From: Isosphaeraceae bacterium EP7
Lineage (GTDB): Bacteria; Planctomycetota; Planctomycetia; Isosphaerales; Isosphaeraceae
Reading direction: 5' to 3'
Assembly (NCBI GenBank): GCA_038400315.1
Contig: CP151667.1
Location: 6,273,174 to 6,337,173 of the forward strand
Length of the DNA stretch: 64,000 bases
The position numbers were made by a program, and so were the translations under genes. Shown piece after piece: positions 36,459 through 44,395 of the stretch (its first letter is position 1; every line of letters starts with the position of its first letter). The notes below the pieces were generated by a model. That model was not told the DNA's origin, ran no database searches, and worked only from the letters and a program-made list of their open reading frames with translations.

Positions 36459-37420
36459 GAGATGACCTCCCCGGCGGACCGGAACCAGTTGACGGTGCGC
36501 TTCAGGCCGGCCTCGAAGTCGATCGAAGGCTCATAGCCGAGGCCGGCTCGGGCGCGGTCGAGCGAGGCGAGCGAGTGGCGGACGTCGCCGGCTCGCGGGG
36601 GGGCGAAGATGGGCTGGATGTCGGTGTGGAGCAGGTGATTGATCGCGTTGATGAGGTCGACGAGGCTAATCTGGCGGCCGGTGCCGACGTTGTAGACCTC
36701 GCCGCCGAGGGGCCCGGGTGCCTCCATGGCCAGGAGGTTGGCCTTCACGGCGTTGGCCACGTAGGTGAAGTCTCGCGTCTGCTGTCCGTCGCCGTAGATC
36801 GTGGGCCTGACCCCGTGCATGATGGCCTTGGCGAACAGGGAGATCACGCCGCTGTAGGGGCTGCTGGGGTCCTGGCGGGGGCCGAAGATGTTGAAGTAGC
36901 GGAGGCTCACGCCGTCCAGGCCCATCGACTGCGCGTAGACCCTCACCAGGTACTCGCCGGTCACCTTCCCCACGGCGTATGGGCTGAGTGGCCTGGGCAT
37001 CATGGCCTCGTGCTTGGGCAGCTCCTCGGTCTCGCCGTAGGCGCTCGACGAGGCGGAGAAGACGACGCGGCGGACGCCGGCGAGGCGTGAGGCTTCCAGC
37101 AGGTTCTGGGTGGCGAGCGGCCCGCTGGTGAATGACCTCAGCGGTTCCAGCATCGACAGCGGGACGCTGGGGATCGCCGCGAGGTGGAAGACGGTGCTCA
37201 CCCCCTCGACGGCCCTGCGGCAGGCGTCGAAGTTGGCCAGGTCGGCCTCGATCAGCTCGTACTTCCCCCGCAGCGCGATGAGGTTGATGCGGTGGCCGGT
37301 GGAGAGGTTGTCGATGACCCGGACTGTGCGGCCGGCCTCGACGAGCGCGGTGACGAGGTGGCTGCCGATGAATCCGGCGCCTCCGGTGACGAGGACTGTG
37401 TCCGCCGCTGAATCGCTCAT
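36455..37420 (-). CDS. NAD-dependent UDP-sugar 4-epimerase
   Basis: A 321-residue extended SDR enzyme that interconverts hexoses at C4 on a UDP carrier. The cofactor loop is VTGGAGFIGSHLVTALV, the active site YAVGK has Tyr148 and Lys152, and FSASSSAYGETEE contains the active-site Ser. The LSPYAVGKVTGEYL and SLRYFNIFGPRQDP segments match the WbpP/TviC group acting on UDP-N-acetylglucosamine as well as UDP-glucose. It overlaps the dehydrogenase gene by 4 bases and lies 29 bases after the kinase/UDPGP fusion gene. Confidence 0.93.
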   Translation of the reverse strand: MSDSAADTVLVTGGAGFIGSHLVTALVEAGRTVRVIDNLSTGHRINLIALRGKYELIEADLANFDACRRAVEGVSTVFHLAAIPSVPLSMLEPLRSFTSGPLATQNLLEASRLAGVRRVVFSASSSAYGETEELPKHEAMMPRPLSPYAVGKVTGEYLVRVYAQSMGLDGVSLRYFNIFGPRQDPSSPYSGVISLFAKAIMHGVRPTIYGDGQQTRDFTYVANAVKANLLAMEAPGPLGGEVYNVGTGRQISLVDLINAINHLLHTDIQPIFAPPRAGDVRHSLASLDRARAGLGYEPSIDFEAGLKRTVNWFRSAGEVIS

Positions 37421-37449
37421 GGGGTGATTTCTCGTCTCCGCGCCTTACA

Positions 37450-40400
37450 TCATGATCCGAAGTCGCACAGCGAACGAATATACTCGCGACTGCCGTCGTT
37501 CGCCCAGCCGTCGAGCTGCGCGGTGTCCTTTAATTGCTGGCCGCGGCGGCGGTCGACGGCGAGGAAGGCGGAGTGGATGTCGGGCAGCGAGGTGAGGTCG
37601 CCCCAGAGCTTCTCGAACTGGACGACGGGGAAGACGTCCTCCTGGCCGTGTCCCCATCGCCGCTTCACGTCCTTGATCGTCACATAGGTGGGGAGTCGCG
37701 AGGCGAGCGTCCTGACGGCCTGGGCGACCTTGGCGGGGTCGGACGCGAGGTCGTCGCGGGTCAGGCCGAAGGCGCCGAGGAGGGCGTCGACGTTCACCCA
37801 ACTTGTGAGCGTGTTGTAATATTTCAACTTGAACTCGGTCTCCTCGCGCGGCTGCGCCAGGCCCTCGAGCAGCCGCAGGCGGCCGTCGACGCGTGCGAGG
37901 CCGCCGCCCCGGTCCTCGATGCGCTTGGGGATGACCTCGAAGGCGAGCGCGGCGCCCGCCTCGATCACCCGGCCGAGTGTGTCGGGGTCGGGGCGTGCGC
38001 CCAGGGTGTCGATGTTGTGGACCATCAGCCAGGTGAGGCCGGGCTGCTTCGCCAGGAGGCCGGCCAGGACCCCGTTGCGCAGCATGTTGGGCACCTCGTA
38101 GAAGTGCCCCGGGGGGTTGAACCGCTGGATCGGGACGTTATCGACGTAGTCGGACCCTTCGCCCTTGGAGCGGGCCCAGTCGAGGATGGCGCGGCGGCCG
38201 GCCTCGCGCACCTTCTGCTTGTTCTCGTCGAGGGTCTCGTGCGACGACTCTTCCCAGAGGAACGTCAGGTCGCGGGTCATCGGCACCAGCCGCTGGCCGA
38301 TCGACTGGCCGGGCGAGAGGATGACCGGCCCGACGTGGCCATACCGGCCGGTGTGCTCCAGGTGGCGGGCGATGGCGCCGTGGGTGAGGTAGCTGGTGGT
38401 GACGACGTGCGGGATGGTCGCGGCGTATTCCCTGGAGAGCTTGAGCGTCTTGGCCAGGTGCAGCTCCAGGAAGTTGCGGTGCCGCCCTTCGAGGTCGACG
38501 AACGGGTTGATGGCCTTGACGACCCCTGCGCCGGTGGTCCAGCGGCTGCCGACTCCGGCGGCGAGCGAGACGACGGCGACCCTGCCCTCGCGAAGGGCGG
38601 CCTCACCCAGTCGTCGGGTCGATGCGGGAGCCGGGCCCCGGGCGTCGACGAGGTCGGAGTCGGCCGCGTCCTCGATGTCGGTGTTGACGGGGAGCCGGTT
38701 GCGCGAGAGGCCGATCCTGCCGCGCTGCAGGTCGTCGCGGAGTTGCGCGTGCTGGGTGTGGTCGAACCCGTTCTCGCGGCGGATGGCCTCGGCCTGGCGG
38801 TCCCAGTCGCCCGGCGCGTCGCCGGCCGTGCGGACGACGGGGAAGAGAGCGTTGACGGTCGTGCGGAAGACCCTGAGCAACTCGCCGACATCGCCGCTCT
38901 GGTTGGCGAAGTGGTCGACGTCGGCCATCCGCAGGGGGTCGGCGGCCTGCTTCTCGGCGACCATCCTGGGGACTTGCAGGGCGTAATATCGGGGCGGCAT
39001 CATCGCCTGCGGTCCCGACATCAGCTCGGCGCTGGTGCCGGCCGGGTTGATCCTGAAGTCATAAACGACCGGCTCCATGGCGAACGGCAGCGCGTCGTCG
39101 AGCCTCGCCTTGGTCCGGCGCATGATCTCGGCGATCCGGCCCCGGAAGTCGTCCCGGCGGGCCGGATTCACGAAGAAGCCCATGCCGCCGCCGGACATGC
39201 CGCCGAGCATCAGGAAGCCCCAGAAGTCGTCGCCTAGCTCGGCCCTGGCCTCGGCGATGATGGCCTCGGTGAACTGGCTGCTGACCCAGGGGATGATCTT
39301 CTTGAGCGGGCCGTCCCAGTTCCTGGTCGTCAGGGCGCCCAGCGCCTTGACGTCGGCGGAGCGGACTGCGGCGACGATCTGCTCGAAGATGTCGAGCGCC
39401 TCGGCACGGGCCTTCCACTCGTCCTCGCTGCGCAGGAGGTACTTCTCCGTGACCATGTTGAGGATCGGCCCGACATTCTGGGCCATCCCGCCGTGGACCA
39501 GCACGAGGCTCTCGGCCAGGGCCTTGTGGAATCCGACCGAGGAGGGCCCGCCGTCGTCGAGCAATTCATGCGCGGGGAGGAGCCGGCCCCGGCTGACGCC
39601 GGCCTCGGGGTCGTGCTCGTCGGTGACCACCCCCTTGATGACCTTGACGCCGGGGAAGATCCCGCCCGAGTCTTGCCAGCCGCCGCCCGAGCCACCGAGC
39701 CACTCGCCGAGGATGGCCCGCGAGACGACGACGGGGGCCTCGGCCGGTTCGAGCGGGCCGCCGAGGTTCTTCGCCTGTCCGGTGGCACGCATCAAAAGGC
39801 TGATCAGCGAGGCGAGCAGGTTCGTCGAGACGGCCAGGCGCGACCCCTTGGGGATGTCGCGGACCATGCTGACGATTTCCAGGCCATAGCCCGGGCGGAC
39901 GATCCGGCCGAGCAGGTCGCCCAGCCGCGCCGAGGTCCCCTCCAGCGACGACGGGATGAGGCCCGAGGCGATGACGCCGGCCTTGACCAGCCCGAGATAG
40001 TCATTGCCGAAGTTGAACAGCTCCTCCAGCGTCGACACGTCCTTGCATGCGTTGAGGTCGATGCTGGTGAGCCTCAGCACCGGCTCGGCGATAACGCGCA
40101 GGCGGGTCTCGATGGGCGGGGACGGGTGCGGATCACGGCCGTGGACGCCCAGGTCGACGGAGATGTTCAGGACGCGCGCGCCCTCGGGGTAGTCCATCCC
40201 GAGGAAGAAGATGTCGGACCAGGCGCTGTGGGAGAGGTCCATGCGCACGGGGGTGCGCTCGACCAGGATCGGGAACAGGCCGGTGTCGGGGTCGCGGGCC
40301 AGCAGCGGCCGGCGGACGCGGATGGTGTGCTCCTCGGCCACGCCGACGCGGAACATCCAGCGGTTGCCCCGGCTACCGCGGACCGACTTGCGGACCTGGT

Positions 40401-40863
40401 CGGCCAGCGTCTGATAGGTCACCTGCTCATACGCCTGGGCCAGGGCGCTGGCGAGCGTGCCGTTCATGCCCTGGGCCCGCGAGGCGGAGCGGAACGAGGC
40501 GATCGCGCCCTCGAACCGGCGGTCGAGCAGGTCTTTGATCCCGTCGAGCGGGATGGTGCCGGCGGGGTCGACCCCCGGGGCCTCCTGGATGGCGTAGCGG
40601 TAGAGCGCGTGCAGGAACATCGAGGCCCGGACCCGATGATAGAGGTTCGCCGAGCCTCGGCGGAACGCCTCCAGGTCCTCGCAGGCGAGCAGGATCTCGT
40701 CGACGCCTCGGCCCGCGATCAGGTCGCGCAGCGGCCGGTCTCGCGCTGCGGGGTCGACGGCGCAGATCGTCTCGACGAGGGGGATCGGGCCTGGGGCACT
40801 CGCCGCCACGTTGCGTTCCTCGGGATGGGTTCGTCCGGCCCCTTGGCGCCGGGTTGGGTTCAT
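37450..40863 (-). CDS. Fusion of fucokinase-like GHMP domain and UDPGP-type nucleotidyltransferase
   Basis: A 1137-residue two-domain enzyme. Residues about 190-680 resemble the fucokinase branch of GHMP kinases: RTPVRMDLSHSAWSD near 200, GGWQDSGGIFPGVK near 390 and LGGMSGGGMGFFV near 555. The ATP loop near 340 reads IPKGSRLAVSTN where active kinases have a GLGTSS-type sequence, so phosphorylation is uncertain. Residues about 755-1130 match eukaryote-type UDP-sugar pyrophosphorylases: VVSLAAGVGSRWTTG near 761, HNIDTLGARPD near 945 and VTIKDVKRRWGHGQEDVFP near 1060. The likely role is activation or salvage of a sugar to a nucleotide sugar. Bacteroides Fkp has the reverse domain order and makes GDP-fucose. 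GTG at 40809 has a better ribosome binding site (GAGGAA) and may be the true start. It follows the GalU-type gene by 20 bases. Confidence 0.85.
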   Translation of the reverse strand: MNPTRRQGAGRTHPEERNVAASAPGPIPLVETICAVDPAARDRPLRDLIAGRGVDEILLACEDLEAFRRGSANLYHRVRASMFLHALYRYAIQEAPGVDPAGTIPLDGIKDLLDRRFEGAIASFRSASRAQGMNGTLASALAQAYEQVTYQTLADQVRKSVRGSRGNRWMFRVGVAEEHTIRVRRPLLARDPDTGLFPILVERTPVRMDLSHSAWSDIFFLGMDYPEGARVLNISVDLGVHGRDPHPSPPIETRLRVIAEPVLRLTSIDLNACKDVSTLEELFNFGNDYLGLVKAGVIASGLIPSSLEGTSARLGDLLGRIVRPGYGLEIVSMVRDIPKGSRLAVSTNLLASLISLLMRATGQAKNLGGPLEPAEAPVVVSRAILGEWLGGSGGGWQDSGGIFPGVKVIKGVVTDEHDPEAGVSRGRLLPAHELLDDGGPSSVGFHKALAESLVLVHGGMAQNVGPILNMVTEKYLLRSEDEWKARAEALDIFEQIVAAVRSADVKALGALTTRNWDGPLKKIIPWVSSQFTEAIIAEARAELGDDFWGFLMLGGMSGGGMGFFVNPARRDDFRGRIAEIMRRTKARLDDALPFAMEPVVYDFRINPAGTSAELMSGPQAMMPPRYYALQVPRMVAEKQAADPLRMADVDHFANQSGDVGELLRVFRTTVNALFPVVRTAGDAPGDWDRQAEAIRRENGFDHTQHAQLRDDLQRGRIGLSRNRLPVNTDIEDAADSDLVDARGPAPASTRRLGEAALREGRVAVVSLAAGVGSRWTTGAGVVKAINPFVDLEGRHRNFLELHLAKTLKLSREYAATIPHVVTTSYLTHGAIARHLEHTGRYGHVGPVILSPGQSIGQRLVPMTRDLTFLWEESSHETLDENKQKVREAGRRAILDWARSKGEGSDYVDNVPIQRFNPPGHFYEVPNMLRNGVLAGLLAKQPGLTWLMVHNIDTLGARPDPDTLGRVIEAGAALAFEVIPKRIEDRGGGLARVDGRLRLLEGLAQPREETEFKLKYYNTLTSWVNVDALLGAFGLTRDDLASDPAKVAQAVRTLASRLPTYVTIKDVKRRWGHGQEDVFPVVQFEKLWGDLTSLPDIHSAFLAVDRRRGQQLKDTAQLDGWANDGSREYIRSLCDFGS

Positions 40864-40883
40864 TTCGTCGAGGGCCCGGCCGG

Positions 40884-41837
40884 TCAGGTGGCGGCCTGGT
40901 CGATGCGGATCACCGACTCGAGGAGGCCGGCGAGGAACGGCTCGCGGTCGACCCCGGCCAGCGACAGGGCGATCTGGGCCTCGACGGTGCCGTACTTGAC
41001 CCCCAGGTTGTACCGCGACCCGCGCGTCTCCAGGGCCAGGTAACGCTCGCGAGAGGCCAGCTCGTTCAGCGCGGTGGTCAGCTGAATCTGGACCCCCTCG
41101 CGGCGGCCGCGGCCGACCAGGTCGCCCAGGAGGTCAATGGTCGCGGGCGTCAGGACGTGCATGCCGAAGAAGCAGAGGTAGTGGCCGACGCGGAGGCCCG
41201 GGACGTGCAGCTTCAGCTCGGCCTGCGTGAGCGTGGGCTTCTCGATGATCTCGTCGATCTGGTAGACGTCGTGCCGCTCCGAAAGCCTGCGGCCGGAAAG
41301 CGTGCCGAACTGGTTGATCCGGTGCTCGCGGGTGGCCTGCACGGCCGAGACCGAGCAGCCTTCCGCGGCGGCCAGGTCCAGCAACTGGCGGGCGCAGCTG
41401 CGGTCTTCATGCGAGACGTAGACGTGGTCGCCCAGCAGCAGCAGGAAGGGCTCATCGCCGATGAAGTCGCGGGCGCACCAGACGGCGTGGCCGTAGCCCT
41501 CGGGCTCGGGCTGCACGGCGAACCGGAGCCGGCGGCCCAACTCGGCCATGATCCTCGACTGCTCGGCCCCGTCGCCGTCGGCCGGGTCGTCGGAGAGCAG
41601 GCCGGTGGCATACGACTGGAAGTGGCGGCGGTAGCGCTCCTCGTCGCCGGGCGCGGTGACGACGCAGAGCTCCTCGATCCCGCTGGCCAGGGCCTCCTCG
41701 GCGATGATCTGGAGCGTCGGCTTGGTCCGGCCGTCGCGGTCGACCAGCGGCAGCATCGCCTTCTGGACGGTGTCCGAAGTGGGATACTGCCGGCCGCCGC
41801 GGCCCGCCGCGGTGATGACCGCCTTGGTGATCTGCAT
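40884..41837 (-). CDS. GalU-type sugar-1-phosphate nucleotidyltransferase
   Basis: A 317-residue enzyme expected to make UDP-glucose (or a similar nucleotide sugar) from UTP and sugar 1-phosphate. The nucleotide loop reads VITAAGRGGRQYPTSDT with KAMLPLVD following, and later VQPEPEGYGHAVWCARDFIG and IDEIIEKP match the GalU/RmlA fold. The Gly-Arg-Gly-Gly loop differs a little from the GLGTRFLP of E. coli GalU. ATG 41837 is chosen because GGGGAAG lies upstream and the fold begins at once; a longer frame to 41960 is not protein-like. It heads the nucleotide-sugar run and would feed the epimerase and dehydrogenase. Confidence 0.88.
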   Translation of the reverse strand: MQITKAVITAAGRGGRQYPTSDTVQKAMLPLVDRDGRTKPTLQIIAEEALASGIEELCVVTAPGDEERYRRHFQSYATGLLSDDPADGDGAEQSRIMAELGRRLRFAVQPEPEGYGHAVWCARDFIGDEPFLLLLGDHVYVSHEDRSCARQLLDLAAAEGCSVSAVQATREHRINQFGTLSGRRLSERHDVYQIDEIIEKPTLTQAELKLHVPGLRVGHYLCFFGMHVLTPATIDLLGDLVGRGRREGVQIQLTTALNELASRERYLALETRGSRYNLGVKYGTVEAQIALSLAGVDREPFLAGLLESVIRIDQAAT

Positions 41838-41989
41838 GCAAACTTCCCCACCCGCTGCGTCGGCACGGTCGGGCCCGCCCGGGCCCCCCGGCGCGGGGTC
41901 TCCATCCCCCTCGACGTGCAGAGGGTAACGCAAGCGTTCCCCCACTCGCAAGCCGACCACCCGCCGGCGAGGGGGGATGGCCGCGCGCC

Positions 41990-42769
41990 TCAGCCCAGCG
42001 GTTCGCGTCGCCGCATGCCGAGGGGCGACGGCAGGCTCTCGCGCATCGACCCCTCCTCGCGGCCGGCCCTCAGCCTCTCGGGCGTCGTCGAGCGCCCGAG
42101 AGGCTCGGAGCGGGAACGATCGACGATGAAGGGCGGCTCCTGCGAGGTCGGCAAGAGACCCTGGCGGACGACCGGGCCGCTTGGCCCCGGCCGTTCGACC
42201 GACTGTGTGTCCCGATTGGCGGGAGCCGACCGATCGATCTGGTCTCGCCAGGCGGGCACGGGCCGGGCCTCAGGCCTCGGGGCGGGGGCCAAGTCGGCGA
42301 CCGGCCCGGGCATCGGCCAGTTGGGCAGGTCGTCGGGCCTGACCTCGAAGTCGACAGGCCTGCCGTCGCGGCCGAGGGAGTCGAAGGCCTGCGTCGCCGC
42401 AGCCTGCCGCGAGGGCGCGGGCAAGTCGAGCCCCGCCGAGGGGGTGGCCCACCGGGTCGGGTCGCGCAAAAATTCCGGAGTCGCGGGGGCCGAGCTGACA
42501 GAGGTTCTTGGCGTAAAGTCTGCCATTTCCCGGAGATTGGGCGAACCGACGTGCCCCACGTCGGCCGGCGATTCGTCCGCGGTGTCGGGCGATCCCGGGG
42601 GGGGCGGGCTCATCTCGCGCGGGCGGATGGAGAGGAGCCAGGCGACGGCCGGGGCGTCGGCCATGGTCAGGAGGACGCCTTCATCGGCGGGCCCTTCGGC
42701 CGGATTCTCGGGGTTCATCGGTGTCTCTCGCGGTGCGTCTCGCGGCTCGGGGGGCGCAACAGTCGACAT
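41990..42769 (-). CDS. Hypothetical disordered Pro-rich protein
   Basis: A 259-residue protein rich in Pro, Arg, Ala and Glu with almost no hydrophobic core, hence probably disordered. One short hydrophobic patch (APAVAWLLSIRP) lies near residue 45. No motif was recognised. The start at 42769 is directly preceded by a G-rich run that is too close to be an ideal ribosome binding site; ATG at residue 18 is an alternative. It is upstream of the galU-type gene on the same strand with a 150-base gap, so it may share the transcript. It could be a shadow frame, but no competing gene exists on the other strand. Confidence 0.45.
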   Translation of the reverse strand: MSTVAPPEPRDAPRETPMNPENPAEGPADEGVLLTMADAPAVAWLLSIRPREMSPPPPGSPDTADESPADVGHVGSPNLREMADFTPRTSVSSAPATPEFLRDPTRWATPSAGLDLPAPSRQAAATQAFDSLGRDGRPVDFEVRPDDLPNWPMPGPVADLAPAPRPEARPVPAWRDQIDRSAPANRDTQSVERPGPSGPVVRQGLLPTSQEPPFIVDRSRSEPLGRSTTPERLRAGREEGSMRESLPSPLGMRRREPLG

Positions 42770-42899
42770 CCCCCTTTAGAGATAGTCGTAAAATTTGCGC
42801 GTTTCCTCCCTACAATCTTCCCGGAACGCGGAGATTCCAACCCTTGAAGGCGGGGGCCGAATATCTTAGCCTGAAGGCGCCGGGGCGTAGGCCCATGAC

Positions 42900-42977
42900 T
42901 CGCCCCGAAGGATGACCGAGGGGCGATGCTGCGGGTGAGGTGCGACGATGGGGGCGAACGACGCCGGGTCGTTGCCC
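42900..42977 (+). promoter_or_regulatory. Structured leader of the arginine decarboxylase gene
   Basis: Two hairpins precede the gene: a 7-bp stem (TCGCCCC at 42900-42906, complement at 42920-42926) and a 10-bp stem with one bulged G (42952-42962 with 42968-42977). The second ends 25 bases before the start codon and 5 bases before a GGGGAGGG sequence. This could be an attenuator or polyamine-responsive leader; that is inference. Confidence 0.35.
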
Positions 42978-43002
42978 TTCAGGGGAGGGTTCCAGGACCA
43001 CG

Positions 43003-43548
43003 ATGTACGTACCGAAACAACTCTTCTTCACCAAGGGCGTGGGCACGCATCGCGAGAAGCTGACGAGCTTCGAGATGGCCCTGCGCGACGCGAAGATCGC
43101 CTGCTATAACCTGGTCCGCGTCTCCAGCATCTTCCCGCCCCTCTGCGAAGAGACCGGAATTGATGAGGGCGTCGCCCAGCTGATGCCGGGCCAGATCGTC
43201 CACGTCGTCATGAGCGAGGCGGCCACCGCCGAGCCCAATCGGCTGATCGCCGCCAGCGTCGGCGTGGCCATCCCCCGCGACCGGTCGACGTTCGGCTACC
43301 TGTCGGAGCACCACGCCTACGGCCAGACGGCCAAGGCCGCCGCCGACTACGCCGAAGACCTCGCCGCCGAGATGCTCGCGACCGTCCTGGGCGTCGAGTT
43401 CGATCCCGACGGCTCGTGGGACGAGAAGCGCGAGATCTGGCGCATCGCCGACGTCATCTACAAGACGAAGGAAGTCACCCAGACCGCCGTCGGCCACAAG
43501 GACGGACACTGGACCACCGTCGTCGCCGCCGCCATCCTGCTGCCCTGA
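43003..43548 (+). CDS. Pyruvoyl-dependent arginine decarboxylase
   Basis: A 181-residue enzyme that decarboxylates arginine to agmatine, the first step of one polyamine pathway. It carries a pyruvoyl group formed by self-cleavage between Ser41 and Ser42 (NLVRVSSIFPP), the position and context used by the archaeal and chlamydial enzymes. Other family segments are GVAIPRDRSTFGYLSEHHAYG and the C-terminal VTQTAVGHKDGHWTTVVAAA. The length fits the 150-200 residues of the family. ATG 43003 has AGGA five bases and GGGGAGGG further upstream; an upstream frame to 42940 is not conserved-looking. A structured leader lies in front. The deoxyhypusine-synthase-like gene 850 bases downstream supports a polyamine role. 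Confidence 0.93.
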   Translation: MYVPKQLFFTKGVGTHREKLTSFEMALRDAKIACYNLVRVSSIFPPLCEETGIDEGVAQLMPGQIVHVVMSEAATAEPNRLIAASVGVAIPRDRSTFGYLSEHHAYGQTAKAAADYAEDLAAEMLATVLGVEFDPDGSWDEKREIWRIADVIYKTKEVTQTAVGHKDGHWTTVVAAAILLP

Positions 43549-43570
43549 GGCACGGAACTCACCAACCGGG

Positions 43571-43619
43571 GACCAGGATCGGGCCCATTGATCGGGGCTC
43601 CGACCTGGCTCCTGGTCGG
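43571..43619 (+). terminator. Candidate terminator or switch after the decarboxylase gene
   Basis: GACCAGGA at 43571-43578 can pair with TCCTGGTC at 43610-43617, or CCGACC at 43600-43605 with GGTCGG at 43614-43619. The two pairings exclude each other. The site separates the decarboxylase gene from the toxin-antitoxin pair. Confidence 0.35.
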
Positions 43620-43686
43620 ATGCTCGCATAACCGCCGTCGATCATCATCAATGCCGCGGCCCTCCAACCGGACGGGTAGGTGATGC

Positions 43687-43917
43687 ATGGATTACCAATC
43701 GATCCTCGAAGAGGTCGAGACCTGGCCCGTCGACGAACGCCTACGGCTGGCCGATGAGATCTGGCGCCGGACCCCCGGCGAGCGAGAAGACTCGGAGCTA
43801 TCCGACGCGTGGAAGGCGGAATTGCTTCTCCGGATCGACGAGATGGACAGTAACCCGGACGCTGGCATCCCCTGGGAAGTCATCAGGGCCGAGACCCTGA
43901 AGCGACTCAGGCCGTGA
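43687..43917 (+). CDS. Antitoxin, TIGR02574-type addiction module component
   Basis: A 76-residue antitoxin. The N-terminal helix pattern WPVDERLRLADEIWRR, a disordered acidic middle and the closing NPDAGIPWEVIRAETLKRL are characteristic of the putative addiction-module family TIGR02574, which neutralises RelE/ParE-type toxins. It overlaps the toxin gene by 4 bases, the usual arrangement. The start ATG 43687 follows AGGTGATGC. Such antitoxins normally repress their own promoter, but I saw no clear operator. Confidence 0.9.
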   Translation: MDYQSILEEVETWPVDERLRLADEIWRRTPGEREDSELSDAWKAELLLRIDEMDSNPDAGIPWEVIRAETLKRLRP

Positions 43918-44207
43918 ATCTGCCTGTCATCCTCGGCCCTCCGGCCGCCCTGGAATTCAAGGCCGGGGTCGACTGGTATGAGCGTGAAGCAGGGCTGGGC
44001 GAGGCGTTCCTCGATCGCGTGAACGAGACCTTGGATCGAATCGGGCGAATGCCCGAGTTGCATGCCCCCATCTTCGCGGGCATCCGTCGCGCTCGGGTCG
44101 AACGGTTTCCCTACCACGTCTTCTATCGGATCCTTGAAGACCGGGTCGAAGTGCTCGCGATTCACCACAGCAGCCGCGATCCGAAGAACTGGAAAGACCG
44201 GGCGTGA
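43914..44207 (+). CDS. RelE/ParE-type toxin
   Basis: A 97-residue toxin of the RelE/ParE superfamily. It begins with GTG overlapping the antitoxin stop (GTGA), so expression is coupled. The fold signatures are AALEFKAGVDWYEREAGLGEAF, ARVERFPYHVFYRILEDRVEV and the C-terminal IHHSSRDPKNWKDR, which includes the Arg and His residues that often act in catalysis. Whether it cuts ribosome-bound mRNA like RelE or poisons gyrase like ParE cannot be told from sequence alone; the VFYRI form is commoner in ParE-like proteins. The pair lies between two polyamine genes. Confidence 0.9.
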   Translation: MNLPVILGPPAALEFKAGVDWYEREAGLGEAFLDRVNETLDRIGRMPELHAPIFAGIRRARVERFPYHVFYRILEDRVEVLAIHHSSRDPKNWKDRA

Positions 44208-44395
44208 TCAGACCGAAGGATCGCCCCGCGATCGATTCAGAGGTTCGCCAGGACGGATCGCCGCATTGAATCGTGGGCAATCCTCTTCGGCCTTCCGACT
44301 CCAGGTTGCTCTGGTCGGATACGGATCTCTTCTCTCGCCCATGACCGAGTCCCGACGCCATCGCGGGATCTTCTTGATTCGAAAGTGACACCGTC

